From Histoplasma ohiense (Eukaryota > Ascomycota > Eurotiomycetes > Onygenales > Ajellomycetaceae): a DNA stretch of 64,000 nt. The position numbers were made by a program, and so were the translations under genes. The stretch covers positions 5,332,001 through 5,396,000 of the forward strand of contig JAEVHH010000001.1 in NCBI GenBank assembly GCA_017607445.1. The letters are read 5' to 3'. A model generated the notes under the pieces. The model was not told where the DNA came from and did no database searches. It worked only from the letters and a program-made list of their open reading frames with translations. The first letter of the stretch is position 1. Every line of letters begins with the position of its first letter. This document shows, in pieces, positions 11,340 through 22,938 of this stretch.

Positions 11340-13041
11340 ATGAAGCGAAGTTACGAGGTAATCTAATCTAATCCATATGCTATACCCGATCTAATATTCA
11401 GCACAGAATGCTCTCAAACTCTTGGAGATGCGCCGGCGATGCGACCGGCCACCAGCGCTTGCAGCATCCCCAGTGACGCAGGATACAGCCATGCCTGGCA
11501 ATAATAATATTCTGAGGGGTGTTCCCAGCCTAACTGGAATGTCTGAGTGGTTGCGGATCTTAGGTCACTCGGTAAGGAAGGTCTCTGGCCTGCAATTGTG
11601 ATACTTAGCTTGTTCTTACCAGTGTCAGGACCGTGATCTGGACAAACTGAACATAGTCCATATTGCTGGGACGAAAGGGAAAGGCAGCACCTGCGCTTTC
11701 ACGCGCTCATTTCTCCATGCGCATGGTTTGAGAACAGGATTCCCAAGCCGTATCGGCTTATATACTTCCCCTCATTTGAAATGTATCAGGGAGAGAATAC
11801 AGATCGACAATCAGCCAATAACAGAAGATATGTTTGAGCGATATTTCTTTGAAGTGTGGGAATGCCTGAAATCTTCCGAGATGGGGAGGTTGCCACGTTA
11901 TCTGCAACTTCTGGCTCTATTGGCTTTCCACACATTTGTCAAGGAAAATGTTGATGCAGCAATATTCGAGACACACCATGGCGGGGAATATGATGCAACA
12001 AATGTGATACCGAAACCTGTTGTAACGGGAATCACCTCACTTGGCATGGACCACATTTCACAGCTGGGACCTACAATCGAGGATATAGCCTGGCATAAAG
12101 CTGGTGTCTTCAAAACCGGCACTCCTGCATTCTCCATATTACAGGAGGATGGTCCTCGTGCTGTTCTGGAAAAACGTGCCGCAGAGAAAGGGGTCAGCTT
12201 GACCTTCGTCTCAGCCAATGATACCCTTCCTGATGGCGGTGGAGTGCTCAGCATTCCGGCTCAGCGACTGAACTGCTCTCTTGCCCTTGAGATAGTGGGA
12301 GCTTTTTTGAAGCTCAAGGCACCTGATCACACAATTGACTTGGGTGACATATCTAGTGGCATTGAGAATTTTTCATGGGCTGGGAGATTCGAGGTGATAG
12401 AAGATGGAACATCACGATGGTTCCTGGATGGAGCGCACAACATGATGAGTCTGGAACAGACGGCAGAATGGTTCTCAAATAACACCAATGCTGCGGGTAG
12501 CCCAACGTAAGCCGGTTTATCCCTCTAATTAGTTGGGTAAACTGCTAACACAACTACAAAATTTGGCTTAGCTTTCGTGTTTTAATCTTCAGCCACTGTT
12601 CAGCAGACCGCGACGGTACAGCTCTTTTAGAGTGTCTGGCACGTTCTATTTTGAAGCACAAAGCTGCGCCAAATTGTGTTATTTTCACAACCTATCGGGA
12701 GAGTGAGGGCGGGTCCACAAGAACAGGTATGTCGCCCGAAATTACACCACCACCGTAAACGTATTGCTGATTAACTTCTCCAATCTTTTATTTTTTGTTC
12801 AGGCAATACTGTTACATTATCCGAGACATCTTTTCCTGAACTCTGCGGTTTATACTCTTCAATATGGACGAGTCTTAGCCCCAACTCTGTAGTTTCAATT
12901 GAGCCTACGATCGAGCGTGCAATTAAGTTTGCAAAACATCTAGGTACCCAACAAGGTGGAATGGACGTGCTTGTAACCGGGAGCCTATATTTGGTTGGAG
13001 GGGCTCTTAATGTTTTACAAGGACAAATTGGTTCAAGTTAA
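11340..13041 (+). CDS. Folylpolyglutamate synthase-like ligase
   Basis: Member of the Mur-ligase/FPGS family, which adds glutamates to folates in an ATP-dependent reaction. Exons are 11340-11357, 11407-11571, 11623-12506, 12572-12726 and 12803-13041, giving 486 residues. The tiny first exon (MKRSYE) continues as NALKLLEMRRR, matching the family N-terminus. The P-loop VHIAGTKGKGSTCAF is intact, then GLYTSPHLKCIRERI, the omega-loop signature. The Mg/substrate loop reads FETHHGGEYDATNV, where canonical enzymes have E-V-G-x-G-G; the following SLGMDHISQLGPTIEDIAWHKAGVFK and FLDGAHN are family-typical. The altered loop and moderate length suggest a diverged paralogue rather than the housekeeping Met7 enzyme, but folate ligase activity cannot be excluded. 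Convergent with the deaminase gene downstream. Confidence 0.85.
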
Positions 13042-13383
13042 TTGGAGCCCCCCGCAAGAATAATGTTCTTTTTGACGGAACGATACCGTTAGCATGAATC
13101 CGGTAATTACATTTCTCAATCCCTCGCTGGTTTACAGAGCCATATTCTCCAATATTACAATCCATTCAACAAAATTTGATACATCAACTAGTGCAAGTTG
13201 TGTGAGACAAGCAGATTGAACAGGGCCGTGCAACTGAAGTCAAATTTGAAACTCATGGACGAATGTAACTACAATACATACCCATAATCGACCTCTATCT
13301 ATCTGGTTTTGAATGGCCATTTCGCGTGTTGAACAGATGGAAACACAGAAAATAGAACAAAAGAGCCACTGCCGGGCATTCAG
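13042..13383. other. Convergent 3' intergenic region
   Basis: Separates the 3' ends of the folylpolyglutamate synthase-like gene and the ADGF-type deaminase gene. It must hold both 3' untranslated regions; nothing else is visible. Confidence 0.5.
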
Positions 13384-15248
13384 CTAATCCCCATACTCAT
13401 CTACAATCCATTGGCAGAATCCCTCCCACGACTCCTGCCAACGCTTTATCCTTTCAGCACGGATACCACTGCCATTGATGCCAAGTTCAATATCCTGAAG
13501 CCACTCATCCTCAGTCTGGTCTTCATATATGCCCCAGCGAACACTATTCTCTGCCAGTGATCCCAGCCCAGCCAGCCCGAGGTTCTCCCAACCTTGCAAT
13601 GCCGACCAAAAGTCATGAGACATTCCCGAGGTGCCTTGGCCTAGGAGAGCGGGATCATCGTTGCTAAGTGATGCTGGGACACCACGAGCTAGCAGCGCGG
13701 GAAGGGGATGCGCCAGTACCGTTGCCGTCAATCTCAGAACTTCATTTGAAATCGGACACGATTCAATAAGTATTTTCTTTTCCTTGACTAGATCAATCAG
13801 ATCAGGATGTTTGTATAGCGAGAAAGCGTGCCCGATGCGTCGAGTCCTGAGCAAGATGGCGTCGAAGAGATTCTCATCTGTGCCATCGCCATCCCCTAGA
13901 CACTCTCCCGCATGGAAAAAGAAGGGTATCTCCAGCTTCTCCTCGATGCATTTTTGCCGGAACCATATCAACTCCGGGGTCAAGTCTTTGAGAGTGCGCC
14001 CCATATCTTCCTGGCCCACGAGATCGAAGCCGGCGATTAAATGCGGGTGTGCCTTTTTGGCAAGAATGCAATTTTGCATGTCTTGCCAGCAGGAGAGGAG
14101 TTAGTCAACGGCCTACACCCAGAGAATTTACAGGCTTAAACGTACTTTGAATTATATGTTCCGTACCCATGGACCGTATCCCCGTCCAGATGATACGTCC
14201 CCCCCAAAAATTCTCACCCAGCTTCGTCGCCTTGAACTTCTCGATCTCCTCTCCGATGGCCCGGACCATCTCGCTGAAATCTCCGCAGGGAGCATCCTCA
14301 TGTTCACGCCAATATGGCTCTGTAAATGCATCTCTAAATTCCACCCACTGGACCCCATCTTTCGCGATCGTCTCAAGTAACTTCTGGATAAAAGCGCGTA
14401 GAATGGGCTCATAATACGTAATCGAGCCTAAAGTGACAAACGCAGACGTAAACTTCCGCCAGATCGCGTCTACACCAAGATGGTGCTCTATAGAGTCTTT
14501 TGCGACAATTGACGTCCTATCCTTCAGCCACGAGATAAAACCCTTCCGACCACCATCTGGGAAACTATCCGCAGCAGCATTGGCATCAATCAGCGTACCA
14601 GGTTCATATCCGGATTTCCAGACCGATGCAGAGGCTTTCGGCAGGGCGCTCGAGTAAGTAAACCGCACCGCAGCCGTGCGGCGATTACTCTCAGAGTGTA
14701 GCGGTACCGTCGAGTAAAAATACATTCCCGGCGTCGCCAGTGTTTTCTCATAGAGCCAGCCAAGATCCACCATTGCTGACATGTGGCAATGAAGAAGGGC
14801 GCCCTTGGGCATTCTGCACGCGATTTTCCATAGCTTCGTGGACTCCATGCGCCTCTTGGCCAACATGAACATCATTCCGGGATACAGTTCTTCTTCACCA
14901 CCCTCATCATTGCATGCTTGGCGCCAGATCGTATTCTGTTCTTCGCTCCGGATGCGACGAACAATATCGCAGGCCTTCTGGGCTGTTGGTGAGAGGGAAC
15001 GGCGGAAGTCGGCATCTGCAGCGTTGTAAATTTCAAATGTCAGATTATCGGGCAGGATATTGTGCGATATCTTTTGCAATCGGCAGAATCTGCGCATGAA
15101 TTTGTTATATGGGGGTAATATGTAGTAGTAGCTAACCGCTGCGGTTTCCCCTTTCCTGTGAGATCAGTGTCTGGCGGTTCTGGAGATGTTTTGCGACACC
15201 GGAGCTGACATCGTCGGGGACGCATGTTGGGATACTATTGCTCCCCAT
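13384..15248 (-). CDS. Adenosine deaminase-related growth factor (ADGF/CECR1) type deaminase
   Basis: Metal-dependent amidohydrolase predicted to deaminate adenosine-type nucleosides. Exons on the minus strand are 15248-15137, 15015-14146 and 14081-13384, giving 559 residues, the usual ADGF length. I placed the first exon by homology: it ends HLQNRQTLISQERGNRS and splices exactly into DADFRRSLSPTAQKACDIV, an ADGF N-terminal pattern. Zinc ligands are visible as LLHCHMSAMVD (HxH), FFHAGECLGDGDGTDENLFD, RIGHAF and SLSNDDPALLG; IESCPISNEVLRL is also conserved. No obvious signal peptide is seen, unlike animal ADGFs, so it may be cytosolic. A reading starting from the ATG at 15097 would lose the conserved first segment. 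Confidence 0.85.
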
Positions 15249-16201
15249 TGTCAAATGATGAACAATGCAAATCAAAGTCGGGTATCTGTGGTGTTTCTGT
15301 GGAGCAAAGATTGATCAAAGGCAACTCTCAATATCAACCTAGAACAATTATGTTCCAAGAATGAGACCAGTGGAATGAAGAGCATAGGGTCCTCCCCCGC
15401 TCTGTGGGGATATCTCCGCGTAGGAGGTCAGAGAATGACAGCTCCTAGTCTCACAGCTCCTCTATCAGCGTGCCGTCAGCTCTATTGGTGCCTGGACATC
15501 AGCACGGCGATTCAACGTGTCTACATTTTGGCCGTTGGGGCGGGGCAGTTTCAGAACTTAGCCTGCTCTTTGGCGCCCACGGAAAGGGGCGCATGAATCG
15601 GTCACTTTTGATACTAGTACTGGTGCATGTAGTCGTCTCCGAAGAGAATTACCCCTAGTTACTACATCCGCACTCTCATTTAGTCAAAAGAAATTCCAAG
15701 GACCGTAATTCGACAGAGTTAAGCTGAAGGCTATTCCATACTAGTATTCAAAAGCTGCTGGCGTCATACCAGATTTTGCCTCCATGCCTGAGAAGCCGAG
15801 CTTTCGATTGACTTCCCATCGATGGCTGGCGCTAGAGAAAACAACATTTTGTTGCACACCAAGGTTTATTTAGTATTTGATCTCCAAGCCATTGCCTGTT
15901 GGAAAGTAGCTTTGAAAGAAGCTCCGATTGACGTCCAAGATTACCAACAATGCCAGCAAATCCATAAAGTCAATACCCAAAACATAACCATATGACCTCA
16001 CTGACCCGAAGAACTCAAAAAATAGGGAGAAGAAGGGAAGGGAGGCGAAATTGGGGTGTGAAATCGATCATTTAAAAGACTCACACCACCCATCAGCGTG
16101 CGTGAGGGGGTTGAAGAATGAATCATCAACATAATATATTCAGTGACATTTTGATACCAAAAAAGGGGGAAAAAAATATCCTTAGCAATACAATCCCGAT
16201 C
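15249..16201. other. Divergent intergenic region
   Basis: Nearly 1 kb between the divergently read deaminase gene and the small disordered-protein gene. It must hold both promoters. Open frames here are short and unrelated to known families. Confidence 0.5.
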
Positions 16202-16781
16202 ATGTCCGGAATTAGAGATACGTGGAATACAGGTCGCCGCACAGAGCAGCAAGAATCGCAGAACAACCCGTTGCGGTCTAGCGGAGACACAGAGGGTGGC
16301 ATGCAGGGCTCCCAAGGAATTGGCCAGAGCGAATTGGGCCCATCTAATACCTACGGCACCCAGTCAACTCAGGGTTACGGTGCTGGTGAAGAGCAGCGGT
16401 ATGGCCAACACAAAATGGGCCGCAGCAGCCAGCCGATGTCCTCTGGAATGGGACAAGGCCAGGAGGGAATCCACAACTTGGGAGCACAGGGCATGGGCAG
16501 TGAGCGTCTAGGGAACCAGGGAATAGGAAGCGAGGGAATGCGGTCCGAAAACTGGCAGGATCAGCCTGGTGAAAGCCTAGGAAGGAAACGTGGCTCGCAG
16601 TCCTCAGAGGCTTCCGACATAAGCTCAGCATCCCAGGAGTCCCACGACGATAAGTCAGGTAAGCTTCTTTGTTTTGAGGTTAGAATGTTCTCGTTGAGGA
16701 GTTAAACAACGCTGCTGACTGGAAATAGGTGCCAGTGGCCTTTGGGAAAAGGCCAAGGATAAGTTGTCCGGGGTTCGCTAA
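16202..16781 (+). CDS. Small disordered Gly/Gln/Ser-rich protein
   Basis: Two exons, 16202-16658 and 16729-16781, give 169 residues. I do not recognise a named family. The first exon encodes a hydrophilic, low-complexity chain rich in Gly, Gln, Ser and Met with irregular repeats of the type QG-[IM]-G-S-E (GNQGIGSEGMRSE, GAQGMGSERL). The second exon adds only ASGLWEKAKDKLSGVR, a short amphipathic helix. The composition and the closing helix resemble stress- or desiccation-induced LEA/hydrophilin-like proteins of fungi, so a protective role is a guess. Support for it being real: clean GT-AG intron that joins in frame, sensible start, and coding-type bias. No signal peptide or membrane segment. 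Confidence 0.7.
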
Positions 16782-17201
16782 AGGGAATTTATTGGATATG
16801 TTGGGAAATAAAAAGCATTCGCAAATTGGATAGTGGTGGCGATATTGTTCGATATTTGTTTGTTCCTGATCATGTCAATAAAACGAGAAACGGGGTGATC
16901 TATATTTTCACACCTCCAAAAAAAGATAATAATAATAATGAAAAAAAAAAAAAAAAATGGCCAGTGATGGCTAAAAAGTCGGCTCACATGTTCAATTCCT
17001 AATGGGAAAAAATTCTAAAAATTCCAAAAAAAAAAAAAAATAATAAGAAAGAAAGAAAAAAGAAATTGCGTTGGACTGTTTCACCGTAGTCATATCGCTG
17101 GATTGATTTTAGACAAGTAGAATGTATACTGCAGTCGTTGGCTGTAGAAAATGTCTATTTACATATATAATATACACGCCAAAAAATATAATGGTGTGTA
17201 T

Positions 17202-18312
17202 TTATTCATTTGACCATTCCGGCTTCCGCTTTTCAGCGAATGCGGTCATTCCTGCAATGTGCTCATTAGAATCTGAAACAGACATACAATGGGAACTGGG
17301 GAGTCAAGGGCTTATGTTCATACCGATCTTCTGATCCTTACTGCCGAAAAGTCCGTGGAATAGACGTCTTTCATACTCCACGCCTTCCTTCAGGGCGAGT
17401 TCTTGGCTCTTGTTGACGACCTCCTTTGCAGCAACGACTGCGACACGGCTATAACCCGCAATAACGGTAGCGGTCTCGACTGCTGCTTCAACTAATTCAT
17501 CCTGACCTCCGTCGATGACCCGGGCAGCCAGACCCCACTCCCCAGCTTCTTTCCCGCTGAAGTTCTTTCCAGTCAAGATGAGCTCCATAGCTTTGCTTTT
17601 CCCAATTGCTCTTGTGAGGCGCTGAGAGCCACCAGCACCAGGGATAGTTCCAAGTTTGATCTCTGGTTGCCCGAACGTTGCTTTAGAGGTGCAGTATAGG
17701 ATATCGCACATCATTGCAAGCTCGCATCCGCCTCCAAGCGCATATCCAGACACAGCCGCGATAACAGGGGTACGGATCGTATTTGCGAGATGCGACCAGG
17801 GGGCAATGAAGTTGTTCGAATATGCAGACGCGAAAGTGAGGGGTGCCATCTCTTTGATATCGGCGCCAGCTATAATCTGTCAACACTGTTTGTTCGATTG
17901 ATATTTCTCAAGTTGGATGAATTACCCGCGAAAGCCTTTTCACTACCAGTAAGGACTATGGCACCAATGTCCTTGTCCTCATCATATTTCGTAAGGGCAT
18001 CGTTCAATTCACGGAAAAGCGGGCTGGAAAGAGCGTTAAGAGCTTTTGGTCTGTTCAAAGTGACTACGTGATGTTTTGTCAGCGTGGTTATGTCAATACC
18101 GGAATTCCACAATAAAATAAAACCACTTCAATTTCCATTGTCCAATAAAGCTTCAAGTACATACTGAGGCCAACTCCTGGTTTCGGGGTCGAGACGAGGA
18201 TATGTTCGTAGGCTGGAGAAGCTGTGGAGTAAAGCCGGCTGTTCCTCAAACATGAGGTCAAAGGCGTTGCAGCCACGCGCGCAACAAGCCTCTCACATTG
18301 TCTAACAAACAT
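17202..18312 (-). CDS. Enoyl-CoA hydratase, mitochondrial
   Basis: Crotonase-fold enzyme that hydrates trans-2-enoyl-CoA in fatty-acid and branched-chain amino-acid breakdown. Exons on the minus strand are 18312-18165, 18063-17926, 17869-17324 and 17251-17202, giving 293 residues. The first 30 residues (MFVRQCERLVARVAATPLTS, then RNSRLYSTA) form a mitochondrial targeting presequence with a likely cleavage before STASPAYEH. Then come ITLNRPKALNALSSPLFREL, the oxyanion-hole segment AFAAGADIKEM, and PVIAAVSGYALGGGCELAMM. Catalytic glutamates are expected in GGCELAMMCD and in FGQPEIKLGTIPGAGGSQRL. The last exon encodes GMTAFAEKRKPEWSNE, the standard family C-terminus. All four exons are in frame with GT-AG borders. 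Confidence 0.94.
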
Positions 18313-18713
18313 CTTGGATAGCCAGACTGGTAGCAACAGCACTAATTGGATAGCAATTAGACAACAATTGAGATGCTCGCGCTGGTTGTGGTTGTCCTTG
18401 CTCCGAACTATCTCACACAGCCGGAGTTCGGTGAAAGTTTTGCCGAGGCCAACCGAAATGTCTATCACGTGAATAAAATGAGACAAAAGACGCTAACCCT
18501 AATCAGAAACACATTTTTACTAAGCCAATTGTGGCTTGAAAATCTTCAGCCACGTTTTGCCTTTCCGACCAGATATCAAATCGTGACTGACAGAGAGCCA
18601 AGTTCTACTTCTGGCGCGCAATTCCTGTGAACGGCCGTTGTCTGCGTCGGATATCCCTTTCGCCGTGGATTTGTGGGAATATTGCCGATTTATTCGTTTG
18701 TTCATTTTGCGCC

Positions 18714-19579
18714 ATGGATGCCGTTGAGCCTGACCAGACGCCTTTTGCGGCAGTGACGACGCATACCTCAAAGCTGACTCGGGTATGTGGTTTTCCATGC
18801 TATATAGCATCAACTCAGTCTGTTGTAACAGACTGTGGATTTGGGGCCTTTAAATTATCTACCCAACCCTTTTCTTTACTAGCGAAGATGGCTGATTCTG
18901 ATGTTTTGTGTGATTTAGAAATACCAAGCCTATCTTGATGCCGCAACCCCTTACACTACATACCGATGGATAGGCACTGGCCTTCTGCTTGTTGTCTTCT
19001 TCTTGAGAATTGTTATGGCACAGGGCTGGTATATCGGTACTTCCTCCCGCGCCGATTGCACAGGACCTATCTTTGCTGAAACCCATCGTTAAATTGAAAA
19101 CTAATCCATTGACCGTCAGTCGCCTACACCCTGGGAATCTATCTTCTCAACCTTTTTCTTGCCTTTCTACAACCCAAGTTCGACCCATCTCTCACGCAGG
19201 ATGAGGGCCTAGAGGATGGCGAAAGCTCTCTCCCAACCAAACAGGATGACGAGTTCCGCCCTTTCATTCGAAGACTCCCTGAGTTCAAATTTTGGCATTC
19301 GGCCACCCGGGCGATCTTCATCGCATTCCTCTGCTCCTGGTCGGAGATCTTCAATATCCCCGTCTTCTGGCCTGTCTTGGTGGTCTACTGGTTGCTGCTA
19401 TTTGGCCTCACGAGTATGTTCTAAATCAACTACCCTCAATTTCATTCTCGATAACCCCCTACATATGTCAAGTACCTGGATATTGATATTCTATATTAGT
19501 GCGACGACAAATACAACACATGATTAAATACCGCTACGTCCCCTTCACGTTCGGCAAAGCGAAATATGGCCGTAGCTAA
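18714..19579 (+). CDS. RER1: Rer1, retrieval receptor of early Golgi
   Basis: Integral membrane protein that returns escaped ER membrane proteins from the cis-Golgi to the ER in COPI vesicles. Exons are 18714-18782, 18919-19036, 19120-19413 and 19500-19579, giving 186 residues, the standard length. Four membrane segments are apparent: TGLLLVVFFLRIVM, VAYTLGIYLLNLFLAFL, then AIFIAFLCSWSEIFNIPVFW and PVLVVYWLLLFGL. Conserved family blocks include YQAYLDAATPYTTYRWIGT, LQPKFDPSL, DEFRPFIRRLPEFKFWHSAT and, in the last exon, MRRQIQHMIKYRYVPFTFGK. It is divergent from the enoyl-CoA hydratase gene, with about 400 bp between starts. Confidence 0.96.
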
Positions 19580-21177
19580 AGACAGACATAATCCATATCT
19601 GTTTCCTGCTCCTTACGACTTACTATCCCCGCGTCCAACCGTTTGCCTCCTTTTCTATGTTCTTCTTTTGCGTCGTACAATCTATTATTACTCGCCAGCA
19701 TATGCAAATAAACAATAAATATAATAACTGAAATTGAAAATGAAACGGAAGGCCACATGGCGCATGGCGCATGGCTTGGCAATATTTATATATGTGTGCT
19801 GTCTTACTTCCTTTCAACTGCATTCAATTCCCTATTCCCATGTTCTTCTGTGTATAAATAGGTTTTAGAGACGGTGGTTGTTCTAAGCATTTGTTCCATT
19901 CTCAAAAGGAACAGCGATGCCCCTTTTCAAGTGGGCGGTTTTTTTTTTCTTCCGTGAAGATATTCCAAAATGATTCGGCCGTTCGTCGCTTTTCCTTGAT
20001 AGAGCACACGACCAGAACCAACAACTGGAGCATTTTCTGACTTTTCTTTACTTCTCTTTTCTTACTTTATTCCTAATTATTATATTGTCACAATTGTCGT
20101 TTTTGCCCAGCTGGGTGTATCATTATGAGACCAATAGGCATTCCTGCGACAAAAAGGATCATTGAGTTTTTAAGTGTATTTTGCTTTTATTTCTTAACTT
20201 ACATAGTAAAAGGACCCAAATTCCCCTTTGACGAATCATTTGATTTACTCTTTGATAGAAAATGGCTTCAAACCATGGAAAATAGAATCAATGAGATGTA
20301 AATAAAGATAAAGATAAAGATACAGATACAGATACAGGAATATAATTATTCAAAAAGGGTATATCTCCTTGAAACAGCTGCATATTGGTGTTTCAAAGGC
20401 CTGGAAGGGCTGTAACTTAGGAATCCTTCATAAATCCCTAGATATCCGGGGCAAATTTGACCAAAAACTGTGCCAGCCTCACTGAGTATTCTTGAGATTG
20501 ATAAAGTGGATGTTGAATATATGGATACTAGGTGAATATCTATGATGAAAACAACACAGCAGACAGATGGAAAGCCCTTATAGAGAGAGGGACGATTCAA
20601 TGAGAGACTTTCAATGTGTATCTGATATCTCGCCTATCGCATCATTCGAGTTCACAGTCCCAAGCACCACTGTCTTGTCGCTTAGTAACATCCGAACACG
20701 AGCCGACTGCCTGTTTAGGCCTAGTGCAAGTGCCACGGCCATCTGCGCCGAAGGACGAAGGATGGAATCGACGACGACAAACAATTGTCCAGGAATGTCA
20801 ATGTCCATTTCGAGATCGCTTGGATCTTGCACGGATCTGCACCTCTCTGCTGAGGCTCTCACCATGCAACGGCAGTCCGGTCTTGTAACTCAAATGAGTG
20901 GCTTCGGGCCTGATCCATCCAGTTGGCTGCTGCCATCGCCAGGCCGCTTGACAGCTCTAACTAACTCTTCAGCCCTCCAGAGTGACGCCATAGGAGTGCT
21001 TTGCCAATGGCTCTGCTCGTATTGTGGAGCTCTAACAAAGCTATATATTTGCTGTATTCCAGCACTCCCAAATACGCAGCTGCCTCAGCTACATTAATTT
21101 TTGTTTTTTTCATTGGGCTTGTCCAACCGCCTGGCAGTTGACATTCCGGTGGTTGTTCCTATCGTTGTCGGGCAACA
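19580..21177. other. Gene-poor region with hexamer-like microsatellite
   Basis: About 1.6 kb. It contains a short tandem tract of GATAAA/GATACA-type hexamers around 20301-20337 and T-rich sequence. A minus-strand open frame at 20611-20865 looks coding-like (DLEMDIDIPGQLFVVVDSIL) but I cannot assign it or find exons that join it, so no gene is called. Confidence 0.4.
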
Positions 21178-22629
21178 ATGGAGAAAGGCGGGAAGCAGGT
21201 GATATTCCGCTTCAAAAATCCGCCGGCACAACCAAGGGCGTCGCGGAAACAGTCGTCGCTCGTTTGCGAAGGCCAATCGGGTGATCCAGTGTACCATCCA
21301 CGAAAGGCGCATCGCAAATCCCGAACTGGTTGTGTAAACTGCAAGCAGCGACGGGTAAAGGTAAGAGTGTCCCTTTATTTGGAGTGGTTTCTACGTATTT
21401 CTAACGAAATAATGGATTAGTGTGATGAGATAAAGCCATGCTGCCGGAGATGTGAGATTTATGGCGTAGATTGCATTTACTTATCTCCAAAATCATCACC
21501 CAAGATGCAGCCATTGGCGATGTCTGGATATACTCCCTCACCGGACGGACACTGTCAAAATATGGCAGCGAGCGATTTGGCTTGTCATCTAGAGCGTCTT
21601 TTGTGTCACATCGATAATGGCTTTGTATCGGGGTCATTCCGTGCACAGGCATACAAGTGTCTATATCTTTTTATCAACGGACTTTCCGGAAGAGTCCCCG
21701 CGACTCCAACCTTCGCCGCGGTTATCAAGGGGGATATGATTCAGCTGGCGTTGCAGGTGTGTCAAAATTTTTGTCCAGATGTTGAGTCAATGCCAGGGAA
21801 AACGGATATTAATGCCAATATCTACACAACCTAGACACCGTACCTTATGCACGCTATATTAGGAATCTCCAACGCGTATTTAGCAAGGGCCTTGCCGAGT
21901 TCTGCATGCTACAGAGTTCGAGAAACTCGCCATCTGATAGATGCGCTTCGTCTTTATCAGCAGGAGCTGAAGTCCCAGATCACCAAGGATAACATGGACG
22001 GAATAATGTCGACGTGCATGTTATTATCGGATGTCCCTCTATTGGAAGTGGAAAACTCACCATCCGACTCATTCGTATTCTCCTCTGACCCTTCGGCCCT
22101 AAACTGGCTTCTAATGCAATCCGGCCTCTCACGCCTACTTCCGTACACTCAACCATACCTTTCAGAAAGCATTTGGTTCGTGCCATTCATAGAATCATAT
22201 AACGAATACCTGAAAACCAGGGACCGCCGCACCGGCCGGGAAGGACTCCACGCTGAGCTTGCCCAGTTATGCGAAATAAAAGACGACAGCAACGACGAGA
22301 ACGAGACGTACCATGAAGCCCTCCGAAGCCTAATGCCGATTCTGGACATGGAAACTAATCACACCAACTTTGTGACCATGGCTTCATATATGGGTAACCT
22401 GAAGCCCAAGTTCACCGCATTAATTGGGAACAGGGAACCTAGAGCGCTTCTTATTTTAGCTTTCTGGTTGGGCAAAATGTGCGAAGATCCGTCCTGCTGG
22501 GTTTATGCGAGAATGCATATGGAATGTCTAGCTATCTGCATGTATCTTGAGAGCAATTCGGATCCTCGAGTAGTTGGTCTTTTGGAATACCCGGCGTCTC
22601 GGTGCGGTTACGCGTTAAAACGCAACTGA
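21178..22629 (+). CDS. Zn(II)2Cys6 transcription factor with fungal-specific domain
   Basis: Binuclear-zinc-cluster regulator of 437 residues from exons 21178-21360, 21421-21756 and 21835-22629. The zinc cluster is split by intron 1: CVNCKQRRVK in exon 1 and CDEIKPCCRRCEIYGVDCIY in exon 2. This gives the six ligands with C-x2-C-x6-C spacing; the extra Cys in KPCC is common in Upc2-like proteins. The preceding HRKSRTGC matches the sterol-uptake-control (Upc2) group, and the C-terminal part (MHAILGISNAYLARALPSS, then LIDALRLYQQEL) is the fungal-specific regulatory domain. It stands alone; its targets cannot be told from the context. Confidence 0.88.
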
Positions 22630-22938
22630 GACGACAATTCCCTTCGGCTGGGAGAAATGAAATATGCTGTAGGCAAAGTGCGTTTTGAAATGTTTTAAAA
22701 AGGGCTTTTGTTTACCCCCTTTACCAAAAGCATTTACCTCGTGAAATTAAACCGCGATAAATAGGCTGCAAATATCTTGTGGGGAAATCACATCGTCCTT
22801 CCCTAACTGCACTCGATAAATGTATTGTACAAGTGTGCAAATATGTCCGAACCAATTTGTAATAGTTACGAAAGGAAACGAACTCTCTCATCAGCTTATC
22901 CCAACTAGATAAAAAACGAAAATATCTGATTGACCGTA

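Noticed and set aside
20611..20865. Minus-strand open frame of 84 codons with coding-like composition
   Set aside because: No recognisable domain, no joinable exons with good splice sites, and an overlapping open frame on the other strand. Not enough to call a gene.
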